Shown one piece after another: positions 35,488 to 44,945 of a DNA stretch of 64,000 nt. The DNA is from Latilactobacillus fragifolii (lineage in GTDB: Bacteria > Bacillota > Bacilli > Lactobacillales > Lactobacillaceae): assembly GCF_905332535.1 (NCBI RefSeq), contig NZ_CAJOCF010000002.1:310001-374000 (forward strand). The letters run 5' to 3'. The stretch's first letter is position 1. The number at the start of each line of letters is the position of its first letter. Both the position numbers and the translations under genes were made by a program. The notes below the pieces were generated by a model. That model did not search any database. It was not told the origin of the DNA and saw only the letters and a program-made list of their open reading frames with translations.

Positions 35488-37326
35488 ATGACTAGCTTAG
35501 CACTCGTAATCGTTCTATTGGCGGCCTTAATGACACCGTTACTCATGGCAAAGTTTAAAATTTCTTATCTCCCCACCGCAGTTGCTGAAATTTTGGTCGG
35601 CATTTTACTCGGGAAAAGTGGCTTGCAGCTCATCGCAACCACCCCGATATTGACCGAACTTTCATCACTAGGGGTGATTGTCTTAATTTTCTTAAGTGGG
35701 ATGGAAATCGACTTTGAACTTTTTAAAAAGCAACCCACCACCGCTAAATCTGGCGAAAAACAGCCGTTGACGCCCTTACAGCTGGCTATTGGTAGTTTTA
35801 CGCTCATTCTATTCAGTTCACTAGGGCTCGCTGGTTTATTGGCGTGGAGTGGTTTGTTCACCGATGTCGCCCTTGCAACGATTCTCTTTTCAACCATTGC
35901 CTTAGGCGTCGTCATCGCCGCGTTGAAAGAAAAAGAACTCCTCAGCCAACCACTTGGTCAAACAATTCTATTAATTGCCGTTCTCGGCGAAATTATCCCC
36001 CTGATTTCATTAACGATTTATGCCGCCGTCAATAACCCTGGTTCTAAGAGTTTGTGGTTACTCTCGCTAATTTTTTTAGCAGCCATCTTTTTATTGATGC
36101 GGTTTAAAACCGTTTATCATTTCTTTGAACGGATTGATAAATCGACAACGCAGCTTGATATTCGTTTAGCCTTTTTCTTAATCATCACGCTCGTATCAAT
36201 TGCCGAAGAAGTGGGGGCCGAAAGTATCTTGGGCGCCTTCTTAGCCGGCATGGTCATGAAACTGTTGCGCCCCCGTGAAGAAACGCAAGATAAATTAACA
36301 TCAATCGGCTATGGCTTTTTCATTCCCATCTTTTTCATTATGACTGGTGCGAAACTCAATATTCCGGCCTTGCTTGGTGATCCTAAATCCCTGACGTTGA
36401 TTCCTTTTTTCTTCATCAGTTTTATCGGGGCAAAAGCTTTGATTTACTTCGTCTTAAAACGGCGCTTTAAAACCACTAACGCCCTCGCCGGGACATTTCT
36501 CAGTTCAACAACCATCACATTAGTCCTCCCAATTCTGACCGTTGGGCAGAACTTGAAAGTCATCACCACACAACAATCTGGCGCCTTCACCATTGCGGCA
36601 GTTATTAGCTGTATTCTCGGACCAATTTTATTCAACCGGTTCTATCTACCAACGCCAGAAGATATGCCCCGCAAGCGGGTTAACTTCATCGGCGCCAATA
36701 TCATGACGATTCCTATCGCCCAACAGTTATCAAAAGGGCTTTACACAAGCAAATTATTTACCAATAACGACCAAAATTATCAAATCTACCATAGTCAAGC
36801 CAATCTCGAACTTTTGCCGGACTTGGCACCAGCCACTTTAACGACCGCCGCCGTCTTTGATACGGATATCTTGGTCTTGGGCTATTTAAATAACGACCAA
36901 AATTATCAACTTGCCCAACAAGCCATCCAAGCCAAAGTCCCGCGCATTATTGCCCGGTTTGAATCTAAACATATTTCAGATGAGCAATATGATGCGCTCA
37001 AAGAACATGGCGTTGAAATTTTCAACACTTATGAAGCTAATATCAGTCTGTTACGTAGTTTAATCGAGACCCCCTCGACCTTACAAATCATCGACAACAC
37101 CGATGCGGGACTCTTTGAAGTTACTGTTAAAAATCGGCGCTTCACTGGCATTCAACTTTCCAACCTACCATTTGTGGACCAAGTCACAATTAGTCGCATT
37201 TACCGCGATAAGCAACTGATCATGCCGCATGGTGACACGCAAATCCACCTCAATGACCACCTAATTTTGACGGGGAATAAACAAGCCGTTCCCGCCATCC
37301 GCCGCCAATTAGAAACCCTCAATTAA
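35488..37326 (+). CDS. Cation:proton antiporter (CPA2/Kef type) with RCK domains
   Basis: 612 aa. About twelve membrane helices over residues 1-385, with the CPA2 pattern (LVGILLGKSGLQLI, LSGMEIDFELF, GAFLAGMV). Then a TrkA-N-like regulatory region (about 390-515) and a TrkA-C domain (about 530-612, GLFEVTVKNRRFTGIQL to HLILTGNKQAV). The nucleotide-binding glycine motif of TrkA-N is degenerate (FIGANIMTIP rather than GxGxxG), so dinucleotide control may be altered or lost. Probably exchanges potassium or sodium for protons. ATG 35488 is chosen because AAAGGA lies 8 bp upstream and a promoter overlaps the start of the longer frame. Confidence 0.88.
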   Translation: MTSLALVIVLLAALMTPLLMAKFKISYLPTAVAEILVGILLGKSGLQLIATTPILTELSSLGVIVLIFLSGMEIDFELFKKQPTTAKSGEKQPLTPLQLAIGSFTLILFSSLGLAGLLAWSGLFTDVALATILFSTIALGVVIAALKEKELLSQPLGQTILLIAVLGEIIPLISLTIYAAVNNPGSKSLWLLSLIFLAAIFLLMRFKTVYHFFERIDKSTTQLDIRLAFFLIITLVSIAEEVGAESILGAFLAGMVMKLLRPREETQDKLTSIGYGFFIPIFFIMTGAKLNIPALLGDPKSLTLIPFFFISFIGAKALIYFVLKRRFKTTNALAGTFLSSTTITLVLPILTVGQNLKVITTQQSGAFTIAAVISCILGPILFNRFYLPTPEDMPRKRVNFIGANIMTIPIAQQLSKGLYTSKLFTNNDQNYQIYHSQANLELLPDLAPATLTTAAVFDTDILVLGYLNNDQNYQLAQQAIQAKVPRIIARFESKHISDEQYDALKEHGVEIFNTYEANISLLRSLIETPSTLQIIDNTDAGLFEVTVKNRRFTGIQLSNLPFVDQVTISRIYRDKQLIMPHGDTQIHLNDHLILTGNKQAVPAIRRQLETLN

Positions 37327-37399
37327 ATCATGTTGTCCCTCGCACATTCTCTCTAATAGGTTTATAATGAAACTATCATAATTAAAGGATGGTGCAGAT

Positions 37400-38302
37400 A
37401 TGAAACAAGGAACAACAATCCTCACATTGGACAATGGTTACCATTTATGGACTAACACGCAAGGAACAGGCGATATTCATTTACTCTGCTTACACGGCGG
37501 CCCTGGTGGCAACCACGAATACTGGGAAAACTTTGGTCAGGAATTAGCTGATCTTGGTGTGCAAGTCCACATGTACGACCAACTTGGTTCATTTTATTCT
37601 GATCAACCTGATTACTCACAACCAGGCAACGACCAACTATTGACATACGATTACTTCTTAGAAGAAGTTGAAGAAGTTCGGCAAAAATTGGGCATCGATA
37701 ACTTCTATTTAATCGGCCAATCATGGGGCGGCGCATTGGTTCAAATGTATGCTGCTAAATATGGCCAACACTTAAAGGGCGCCATCATCTCAAGCATGGT
37801 CGATGAAATTGACGAATACGTTACAAACATCAACAAAATTCGTGAAGCCATCATGACTCCTGAACAATTAAAATTCATGCAAGACTGTGAAGCTAAGAAC
37901 GATTACGACAACGATGAATACCAAGCACTTGTCGACAAGTTAAATGCCGGTTATGTTGATCGTAAACAACCACTTGCCATTTCACATCTGATTCCAACAA
38001 TGGCTACCGACGTTTATGGGGTCTTCCAAGGTGATAACGAATTCGTTGTGACTGGTAAATTAAAAGATTGGCATTTCCGTGACCAACTCCACAAGATTAC
38101 GGTTCCAACCTTAATCACATTCGGTGAACACGAAACAATGCCAATCGCAACCGCTAAGATTATGGCTGAAAAGATTCCACATGCGCGCTTAGTGACAACC
38201 CCCAATGGTGGGCACCATCATATGATTGACAACGCCCCGGTCTACTTCGATCACTTGAAGACCTTCATTAAAGACGTTGAAAATGGTAATTTTAACGATT
38301 AA
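37400..38302 (+). CDS. pepI: Prolyl aminopeptidase (proline iminopeptidase)
   Basis: 300 aa alpha/beta-hydrolase of peptidase family S33. Oxyanion motif HGGPGGNHEYWE near residue 32, nucleophile elbow GQSWGG near 111, and C-terminal catalytic His in GGHHHMIDN, with the Asp in the preceding FGEHET-region strand. Removes N-terminal proline from peptides in the cytosol, part of the peptide utilisation of lactic acid bacteria. Length matches PepI of lactobacilli. Starts at ATG 37400 behind AAAGGATGG; monocistronic with a strong terminator. Confidence 0.88.
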   Translation: MKQGTTILTLDNGYHLWTNTQGTGDIHLLCLHGGPGGNHEYWENFGQELADLGVQVHMYDQLGSFYSDQPDYSQPGNDQLLTYDYFLEEVEEVRQKLGIDNFYLIGQSWGGALVQMYAAKYGQHLKGAIISSMVDEIDEYVTNINKIREAIMTPEQLKFMQDCEAKNDYDNDEYQALVDKLNAGYVDRKQPLAISHLIPTMATDVYGVFQGDNEFVVTGKLKDWHFRDQLHKITVPTLITFGEHETMPIATAKIMAEKIPHARLVTTPNGGHHHMIDNAPVYFDHLKTFIKDVENGNFND

Positions 38303-38326
38303 CCAGCTTATCTCAACATTAAAGAA

Positions 38327-38366
38327 AAAAGACGCACACAAATTTTAAAAATTTGTGTGCGTCTTT
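38327..38366. terminator. Bidirectional intrinsic terminator
   Basis: AAAAGACGCACACAAATTTT and AAAATTTGTGTGCGTCTTTT form an almost continuous stem between pepI (+) and the MarR gene (-). Confidence 0.93.
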
Positions 38367-38372
38367 TGTTGG

Positions 38373-38837
38373 CTAATCAATCATATCGACATTTGGTTCC
38401 CACTTATCCATCGTATCGAATAAGTGGCTCGTTTGGGCGAACAATTGAGCGAGATCTGCATTGCCGTTATCTTTAAAATGTTTAAAAAATAGGTAAAAAT
38501 CAACTTCCAATTGATCAACCATGCGCAATCCCTGCTCATTCAATGAAATGAATACTTTCCGTTGGTCCATTTCATCACTGCGATTTTTAACAATCAAGTG
38601 TTTTCTGAATAAAACATTAATTTTACGTGAAATTGCTGGGCCTGAAAGATCAAAAATTTCCGATAATTTCGTCACTTCAATGTTGGGATTCAATTTGACC
38701 GCTCTGAGAATTAAAAATTGATCATAAGTCAAGTCGTGCGTGACCGTTAAATGATTTATCTTATTGTAAATTTGACCAATTTGCAGATACCATTCGTTGA
38801 ATTGATCAACAAGATTACTATCCGTTTCTGGTTGCAT
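38373..38837 (-). CDS. MarR family transcriptional regulator
   Basis: 154 aa winged-helix regulator. Helix LTYDQFLILRAVKLNP, recognition helix GPAISRKINVLFRKHLI and wing (DEMDQRKVFISLNEQGL) are clear, with N- and C-terminal dimerisation helices. It belongs to the same subfamily as the gene at 44423 and the frameshifted copy at 6544 (shared YDQFLxL and ISRKIN). Start ATG 38837 behind AAGGAG. An inverted repeat just upstream could be its own operator. Targets unknown. Confidence 0.85.
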   Translation of the reverse strand: MQPETDSNLVDQFNEWYLQIGQIYNKINHLTVTHDLTYDQFLILRAVKLNPNIEVTKLSEIFDLSGPAISRKINVLFRKHLIVKNRSDEMDQRKVFISLNEQGLRMVDQLEVDFYLFFKHFKDNGNADLAQLFAQTSHLFDTMDKWEPNVDMID

Positions 38838-38856
38838 CGAACCACTCCTTTACATA

Positions 38857-38882
38857 AACACTAAATGTGATTATTAAGTGTT
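38857..38882. promoter_or_regulatory. Inverted repeat upstream of the MarR gene
   Basis: AACACT-N14-AGTGTT, 20 bp before the MarR start codon, in an A+T-rich region; a candidate autoregulatory operator. Confidence 0.4.
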
Positions 38883-39130
38883 ACCACTCAAAAATAACAC
38901 AAAATGTATAAAATTAAAAGATTCACGTTTAAAATATTAACAATTATCACTAAGGCCATTTACTAGTCATCATTAAAATTAATTTTCTCTGGATGCTAAT
39001 CGGAACTTCCAGTAAATTAATCACATTTATCGGTTTGTAACCGTTTCACTAAAATGGAGCACCACTCTGCACGCTGTTGATATCTATGCTAAAATGAAGA
39101 TATTAAAAGCTATTGATGGGGGATTACGAT

Positions 39131-39790
39131 ATGAAACGAATCACACTTTATTTAGTGCGTCATGGCCAGACCTACTTTAACCGTTATAATCGGATGCAAG
39201 GTTGGTCAGATTCACCACTCACTCCAAAAGGCATTGCCGATGCCCAACGTGCTGGCAAAGAATTAGCGAAGGTTAATTTTGCCCAAGCCTACTCTAGCGA
39301 TCGGAGTCGCGCGATGGATACCGCTAAAATTATTCTCCATAAGAATTTCTATCTCGATACGCCATATGCTATCACACCACACTTCCGGGAGGAGTTTTAT
39401 GGCTATTTTGAAGGTGAAGATTCACCCAAAGCTTGGTACATGGCCGGGGCTAGTCACGATGCCAAAACCTTCCAAGAAATCATTACCAAATACTCACTTG
39501 ATGCTTCTAAAGATTTCATGAAGGCGGCAGATCCCTTCCACGATGCTGAAGATGCCGCTGAATATTGGGCGCGCATCGGTAAAGGTTTTAAACAACTCCG
39601 CGCTGAATGTTCCGATGGTGACAAGGTCTTAATGGTCAGTCATGGCACAACAATCCGCAGTATTGTGGGTAAATTTGGAAACGGTCAGTTCGACGTCACC
39701 GTCAGCCCAATGAACGGTAGTATTACTAAAGTTATTTTAACAGATGAAGGCGTTAATGTTGAAAGTTATAATCAACTAACGCTCCAATAA
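39131..39790 (+). CDS. Histidine phosphatase family protein (phosphoglycerate mutase-like)
   Basis: 219 aa. Catalytic RHG motif in YLVRHGQTYFNRYNRMQG at the N-terminus, and the second His in MVSHGTTIRSIV near residue 175; acidic catalytic residue in FREEFYGYFEGED. The 'histidine acid phosphatase/cofactor-dependent PGM' superfamily includes many phosphatases of unknown substrate, and this one is longer in the middle than GpmA-like mutases, so a phosphatase is more likely. ATG 39131 is preferred (GGGGGA upstream). Single gene ending in a strong terminator. Confidence 0.87.
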   Translation: MKRITLYLVRHGQTYFNRYNRMQGWSDSPLTPKGIADAQRAGKELAKVNFAQAYSSDRSRAMDTAKIILHKNFYLDTPYAITPHFREEFYGYFEGEDSPKAWYMAGASHDAKTFQEIITKYSLDASKDFMKAADPFHDAEDAAEYWARIGKGFKQLRAECSDGDKVLMVSHGTTIRSIVGKFGNGQFDVTVSPMNGSITKVILTDEGVNVESYNQLTLQ

Positions 39791-39823
39791 TAAGCGCGCC
39801 ACAGACCCATCCTGCACCGACGC

Positions 39824-39869
39824 AAAAAAGACCCCCTTAATCTGAAATTTCAGATTAAGGGGGCCTTTT
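39824..39869. terminator. Bidirectional intrinsic terminator
   Basis: AAAAGACCCCCTTAATCTGAAA pairs with its near-complement TTTCAGATTAAGGGGG-CCTTTT; closes the phosphatase gene and the convergent ABC operon. Confidence 0.92.
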
Positions 39870-39907
39870 GATTTTGCTTAAATCTCAAAATCTATTGCAA
39901 TCATTCG

Positions 39908-41725
39908 CTATTTAACTTCTTTTAACACAATTCCTTTGTAAAGCCATGTGGTGAGTACGTAGTAGATTGCGTAGAGCACGATAAAGATTGAAAACGGAAT
40001 CCATAGATCATGATAAGGATTAATCATAATCGTTTTGAATAGTTGTAAACCAAAGAGGACGTGGATGATGCCGACAATTCCTGGTAAAAGGAATAAGACA
40101 CCAATTTCTTTGGCAATTGATTGTTGTAATAGCTTGCGCCGAGTCCCAATTTTAGCCAACATAGTGTAGCGTTTAACATCGCTAGCTGCACCAGATAGAA
40201 TCTTAAACATCAAGCAACTTGCTAACATTGCTAAGAAGGCAATGCCCAAGAAGAAGCCCATAAATTCAAGGCCGCTGAACATACTGTTAGCAAGCTTATA
40301 GTTAGCATACTTACTACGATCCATCGCGGCTCCGTCGCCTTTGGCTAACTCAGGATTAGCAATCACTTGTTGTGCGTGAAGTTTCTTGATGATGGCTAAA
40401 TTAGTTGCAAAGTCTTTGACCCGATATGTTTTAATTTGCGTGGCTGCTCCCGCAACTTGATTAAACGTAGCGTCTGAGACGACTTTAACCGTCTTACTAA
40501 ATTGACTTGGGACTTGAATTGCCTGCAGTGCTGAAGTATCACCAGCTTGAATCGCACTAAGCGTTACCGGTTTAACCCCCTTTGCACGGACAACGCCACT
40601 TCCCTCACTTAGTTGAACAGCCATAATCGGTGTCTTTTTAAGTTGCGTTGCACGATAATAAACGGCTTTTGCATCCTCTTTCACATCGTAATTGGCAGTT
40701 GCCTTAACACCCTTTAAGTCTTTAGTCAGCCGTAATGCTTCTTGGTTGGGTTGGTTCAAAACAACATCATAAGGGGCCATTGTTTCTGCCATTTCCGGAA
40801 TTTCACTTTGGTAACCAATCCCGACAGTAATCGCCCCCAATGCCAACGCAAACAGTATCGCCACTAACGCGAGCATTTTCGTATAATCTTTAATCCGAAA
40901 ACTCAATTGGGCTAACGTAAAATTGTTTAAGCCCCGATTGCGAATCTTGCTATTTTGTTTGAGCAACGTAATCACCCAGCCGAAAAAGGCATTAAACAAG
41001 AAGTAAGTTCCCAACACAATTGTCACTAACGCCACAACTAAGCCCATCATTTGGAATGTGGCGACTTTAATCATCATATAGTAGCCAACCACTAAGAACA
41101 ACAAGCCAAAAATAATTTGTCCGATTCGCCCTAATTTATTTTGGGAAACGCGATTTGGCTGTTGATCGTCACGCAAAAGCTGTAAAACAGGTGTTTTTAA
41201 AAGTTGGAATTGATTAACCACTGCCGCAATGATGAACAAGACAATGAAGAAAATCAAGGTTACTAACACGGCTGGTAAGTAAAATGGTGAGAAATGCTCA
41301 ATCTGAATATCCATTTGAGACAGTAACAGATTGCTAACAATTTGTGTCAATCCAACCCCTAGCGCCGTCCCAATAAGCGTGGCAGCCGTCCCAATGACTA
41401 ATGTTTCCGCAGCAATGAGTTGGGCAATTTTGCGCCCTTTTGCCCCGAGCATCATGAACATCCCGTAATCGCGACGGCGCATACTCATTAGGAAATTATT
41501 CGCGTAGATAATGTAAACCAACGTGATAATGCCTAATAAAACAGAACCTATTTGGAAAACAAAGCCCGCCATACTGACTGGCGAATTGCTTGTTATGAAA
41601 CTTTTATTGATGGCCAGTGCTTCGAACATGTAAAAAATGGCGCTTGCCATAATCAGGCCAGAAAAAAGGACTAAATAGTCTTTCAAACGGCCTTTAATGC
41701 CGGTTAATGATAGCTTTAATAACAT
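39908..41725 (-). CDS. ABC transporter permease, FtsX/BceB-like
   Basis: 605 aa. About ten membrane helices in the BceB/VraG topology, with FtsX-type helices in both halves and an extracellular domain of about 190 residues between helices 7 and 8 (residues ~310-500). The conserved stretch after helix 2 (NFLMSMRRRDYGMFMMLGAKGRKIAQ) is typical. Together with the ATPase encoded 14 bp upstream it forms a MacB/BceAB-like complex, which in Firmicutes usually senses or detoxifies cell-wall-active peptides such as bacitracin. Unlike typical Bce modules no two-component system is adjacent. Somewhat shorter than BceB. Confidence 0.87.
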   Translation of the reverse strand: MLLKLSLTGIKGRLKDYLVLFSGLIMASAIFYMFEALAINKSFITSNSPVSMAGFVFQIGSVLLGIITLVYIIYANNFLMSMRRRDYGMFMMLGAKGRKIAQLIAAETLVIGTAATLIGTALGVGLTQIVSNLLLSQMDIQIEHFSPFYLPAVLVTLIFFIVLFIIAAVVNQFQLLKTPVLQLLRDDQQPNRVSQNKLGRIGQIIFGLLFLVVGYYMMIKVATFQMMGLVVALVTIVLGTYFLFNAFFGWVITLLKQNSKIRNRGLNNFTLAQLSFRIKDYTKMLALVAILFALALGAITVGIGYQSEIPEMAETMAPYDVVLNQPNQEALRLTKDLKGVKATANYDVKEDAKAVYYRATQLKKTPIMAVQLSEGSGVVRAKGVKPVTLSAIQAGDTSALQAIQVPSQFSKTVKVVSDATFNQVAGAATQIKTYRVKDFATNLAIIKKLHAQQVIANPELAKGDGAAMDRSKYANYKLANSMFSGLEFMGFFLGIAFLAMLASCLMFKILSGAASDVKRYTMLAKIGTRRKLLQQSIAKEIGVLFLLPGIVGIIHVLFGLQLFKTIMINPYHDLWIPFSIFIVLYAIYYVLTTWLYKGIVLKEVK

Positions 41726-41739
41726 ATTTAGACTTCCTC

Positions 41740-42498
41740 CTAGTGGTTAAATGTGCCCAATGTATCTAAAATATCTTGATAAAAGGCTTCGCGACTCTTA
41801 TCGCCGTGAACGAGTTCTTGACCGATTTGACCATCTTTAATGAACAAAATCCGTTGACAATAACTTGCTGAGAAAGGATCGTGGGTAACCAACAAAATCG
41901 AAACCCGTTGTTCTTCGTTCAGTTGAGCCATTGTATCCAACAATTCTTTGGCGCTCTTGGAGTCAAGCGCGCCCGTTGGTTCGTCGCCAAATAAAATGGC
42001 TGGATTGTGGACTAAGGCCCGTGCAGCGGAAACCCGTTGTTTTTGCCCACCTGATAATTCGGTTGGGTATTTATTTAATAAACTATCAATGGACAAAGTT
42101 TTGGCGATTGATGTGACTAAATCGCGGACTTTTTTGCCACCAACATTTTGCAGGGTTAATGGGAGGGCCATGTTTTCATAGGCCGTTAAATTTTCTAATA
42201 AATTGAAGTCTTGGAACATGAAGCCAATTTCCTTAGCACGAAAATCAGCTAATTCATTCCCCTTCAAACCGTTAATTGCTTGACCATTGATTTTCACCTG
42301 ACCAGCCGTTGGTTGATCGAGGGTTGATAAAATGTTCAATAACGTGCTCTTCCCTGAACCAGACGCCCCCATGATGCCGACGAATTCACCTTGTTTCACA
42401 TCAAAAGTAACCCCCTTTAAGGCTGTATATTGCTTTTCATTTGGTTTACCGTATGTTTTTTTAACGTCTTTAACACTAACGACTGTTGGTGTGTCCAT
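41740..42498 (-). CDS. ABC transporter ATP-binding protein, BceA/LolD-like
   Basis: 252 aa with Walker A GASGSGKST, signature LSGGQKQRVSAARAL, Walker B ILFGDEPTGALD and H-loop VTHD. The Q-loop FMFQDFNLLENLTAYENM is that of MacB/BceA/LolD type ATPases working with FtsX permeases. ATG 42498 follows GGAGGG at good distance; the TTG at 42513 lies within the ribosome site. First gene of the two-gene operon. Confidence 0.92.
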   Translation of the reverse strand: MDTPTVVSVKDVKKTYGKPNEKQYTALKGVTFDVKQGEFVGIMGASGSGKSTLLNILSTLDQPTAGQVKINGQAINGLKGNELADFRAKEIGFMFQDFNLLENLTAYENMALPLTLQNVGGKKVRDLVTSIAKTLSIDSLLNKYPTELSGGQKQRVSAARALVHNPAILFGDEPTGALDSKSAKELLDTMAQLNEEQRVSILLVTHDPFSASYCQRILFIKDGQIGQELVHGDKSREAFYQDILDTLGTFNH

Positions 42499-42651
42499 TA
42501 ATAATCCCTCCAAGTTTATGATAACTTCATCTTACAAGAGATTGGCATCCCAGGCGTGCTTTTTAGATGACATTTTACACGGCTGAAATAACAATTTTGT
42601 AAGCTGATTCCTTCGTTCTTTAAAAATCAATGTGAAATCCTCAAAAAAGTT

Positions 42652-42680
42652 TTGTCTTCCCTTTCTGATTTGACTATAAT
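42652..42680 (+). promoter_or_regulatory. Promoter of the APC permease gene
   Basis: TTGTCT (42652-42657), 17-bp spacer, TATAAT (42675-42680); start codon 40 bases downstream at 42720. Confidence 0.75.
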
Positions 42681-42719
42681 AAAAACATTGTGAATTTTCA
42701 GAAAAGGGGTTTCTTTACG

Positions 42720-44156
42720 ATGGATGAAATAGAACCAAAAAAGAAATATATTACCTGGCAAGTCCTTGCTTTAATGGATTTTGTAACGGTTATTGGATTT
42801 GACGACATCATTTATAATTTCCAAAATCAAGGAATGGCCGTTGTCTTCTCATGGGTTGTCTTACTATTTGCTTATGTCTTACCCTATGAATTAATGGTCG
42901 GTCACTTAGGCTCGGCTTTTAGCAAAGATGGCGGCGGCCTGTCCAGTTGGATGCGGCATACAAGTGGTGACGTTTGGGGTTACTTAACCGCTTGGTGTTA
43001 CTGGGTGGCCAGTTTACCCTATTTAGTCGACGTTGCCAACTCAATGGTTGTTTCCTTCTTTTGGATTATTACCGGGAATGGGAATCTTGAAGACAAGCTC
43101 TCACGGGCTTCCTTTGCGCTGCTAACGGCCGCCATTACGATTCTCTTTATCTTCTTCCAACACAAGTTTACATCGTCGCTACAGGTGCTCAGTATCGTTG
43201 GGGGCGGCGCAATGTTTATCATGACCATCCTCTTTGTCTTAATGACCTTTGTTGGCTTATTGAATGGTGGTCACATTGCAACCCACCCATTAAACGCACA
43301 TACCTTCATTCCCAAATTTGATTTACACTACTTCTCAACCATCGGCCTCTTAATCTTCGCCATGAACGGCGCCGAACTAGTTGCACCATACGTTGGCCAG
43401 ATGAAAGATGGTAAAAAAGACTTTCCCAAAGCCATGATGGCTCTTGCTTTAATGACCGCCTTTTTAACCATCTTTGGTTCATTAGCCATCGGTGTCTTCT
43501 TCGATGCTAACCACTTACCAACTGACTTAAAGATGAATGGCTCATACTACGCGTTCTTAGCCCTTGGTCAACAATTCCACATGGGCAAAGTCTTACTCTA
43601 CATCTTCGCGGTTACCCAAGCAATCTACATGGGCGCTCAATTAGCAATGTTACTCGACGGCGGCACTCGAATTTTCTTGTCCGACACTGCCAAACAATTC
43701 TTACCCAAAGCACTGACTAAGACTAATAAACAAGGGCTCCCGATCAACGGTTACTGGTTAACCACTGGGATTTGTACCTTTGTATTAGCGTCTAGTGCCT
43801 TTCTCCCCGAGATTAACGACATTTTCAACTGGTTGTTAAACATCAACGGCATTGTCTCACCATTTGTCACTTGCTTCATCTTTGTCGCCTTCTTACGGGT
43901 CCGTTTCAATAGTGACAAGTTCCCATCAGAATACGTTTATATTAAAAATAAACCATGGGCCATTATCGTTGGCTTCTGGTGTTTAGCCATTACAGCATTC
44001 GGAACGATCTTTAGTATCTTCCCCCAAGATGCCACACCAGGTACGGCTAAATATACGCACGAATTAATCTTAAACATTGTCGTCTCAGTCGCCTTAATGG
44101 GGCTCGGCGTCATCTTACCACTAGTTGCGAAATTTCAACGAAAACGAGCAGCCTAA
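42720..44156 (+). CDS. APC superfamily amino acid permease
   Basis: 478 aa, about twelve membrane helices. The N-terminal WQVLALMDFVTVIGFDDIIYNFQNQG replaces the more common GxG motif of APC transporters and is seen in the group annotated as glutamate/gamma-aminobutyrate-type or uncharacterised APC permeases. Substrate not predictable. ATG 42720 follows AAAAGGGG; the longer frame begins at a GTG between promoter and ribosome site and is unlikely. Single gene, followed by two hairpins. Confidence 0.85.
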   Translation: MDEIEPKKKYITWQVLALMDFVTVIGFDDIIYNFQNQGMAVVFSWVVLLFAYVLPYELMVGHLGSAFSKDGGGLSSWMRHTSGDVWGYLTAWCYWVASLPYLVDVANSMVVSFFWIITGNGNLEDKLSRASFALLTAAITILFIFFQHKFTSSLQVLSIVGGGAMFIMTILFVLMTFVGLLNGGHIATHPLNAHTFIPKFDLHYFSTIGLLIFAMNGAELVAPYVGQMKDGKKDFPKAMMALALMTAFLTIFGSLAIGVFFDANHLPTDLKMNGSYYAFLALGQQFHMGKVLLYIFAVTQAIYMGAQLAMLLDGGTRIFLSDTAKQFLPKALTKTNKQGLPINGYWLTTGICTFVLASSAFLPEINDIFNWLLNINGIVSPFVTCFIFVAFLRVRFNSDKFPSEYVYIKNKPWAIIVGFWCLAITAFGTIFSIFPQDATPGTAKYTHELILNIVVSVALMGLGVILPLVAKFQRKRAA

Positions 44157-44316
44157 ATAAAAAAGCAGCTTCCACTTGGAAACTGCAACTATCAACATAA
44201 TGCGGGCATTATCTAGCGGATATCTTGAAACAAGACATCCACTGGGTAATGCTTTTTTTGACGGCAACCTTTAAAAAAGCCTTCTGAAACAACTATGCAC
44301 CTTAGTTAACTAGCCT

Positions 44317-44378
44317 AAAAAAGCACGTCACTGTTAAGATTTATTAGCCTTAATCTTAACGAATGGCGTGCTTTTTTA
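44317..44378. terminator. Bidirectional two-part terminator
   Basis: Outer stem AAAAAGCACG/CGTGCTTTTTT and inner stem GTTAAGATT/AATCTTAAC. It ends the permease transcript and the convergent MarR gene. Confidence 0.85.
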
Positions 44379-44422
44379 TTATCGCCGCGGTGCCCTACTT
44401 AAGAGCGGAGGCGTTTTTGCTT

Positions 44423-44827
44423 TTATTCTAAAATGGTTTGATTTATCTGCCGTAAGTACGCTAAGTCCGTTGCTTTAATGCCAGTATGCTTAGTAATAGC
44501 CTTCTTTAGTGCTTCGTACTTGCGCAGACCTTCTTCAGTCGCTTCTAGCCAAACAGTCCGTTGGTCATGTTCCATATCACGGATTTTGCGAATAAACTTT
44601 TTGCTTTGTAGGGTGTTTATTTTACGGGAGGCCGCTGGTGCAGAGGTACCAAATACTGCTGCGATCTGACCTGGTGTGTTACGCGTTAATTCCACAATTT
44701 GTTCCAACACCAGAAACTGGTCATAACTTAAGCCGTGTTCCTCACTCAATTTGTTCAATTGATTCGTGATGTTTTGACACTCTAGATACCACTCACTAAT
44801 TAATAATATTTTTCTTTTATCTGGCAT
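44423..44827 (-). CDS. MarR family transcriptional regulator
   Basis: 134 aa. Same subfamily as 38373: EEHGLSYDQFLVLEQI, recognition helix SAPAASRKINTLQSKKFI and wing DMEHDQRTVWLEATEEGL. Start ATG 44827 behind GGAGGGG. It lies just beyond the end of the WxL operon, separated by a strong hairpin, and is read in the same direction. A role in controlling the WxL genes is possible; the frameshifted copy at 6544 is placed in a similar way beside the other WxL locus. Confidence 0.86.
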   Translation of the reverse strand: MPDKRKILLISEWYLECQNITNQLNKLSEEHGLSYDQFLVLEQIVELTRNTPGQIAAVFGTSAPAASRKINTLQSKKFIRKIRDMEHDQRTVWLEATEEGLRKYEALKKAITKHTGIKATDLAYLRQINQTILE

Positions 44828-44873
44828 CTGTACCCCTCCACCATCCATTCAATGATTGTTTAACCTATGTATG

Positions 44874-44914
44874 ATAAATGATTGTCGGCTAAGCCAAAGC
44901 CGACAATCATTTAT
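44874..44914. terminator. Intrinsic terminator of the WxL operon
   Basis: ATAAATGATTGTCGGCT and AGCCGACAATCATTTAT form a 15+ bp stem, 30 bp after the last WxL gene. Confidence 0.88.
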
Positions 44915-44945
44915 TAAAATAACCGATCTACTTATTCATACTGAA

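Noticed and set aside
42514-42719. T-box leader upstream of the amino acid permease
   Set aside because: The promoter lies 40 bp before the start codon, leaving no room for a T-box; no T-box core sequence seen.
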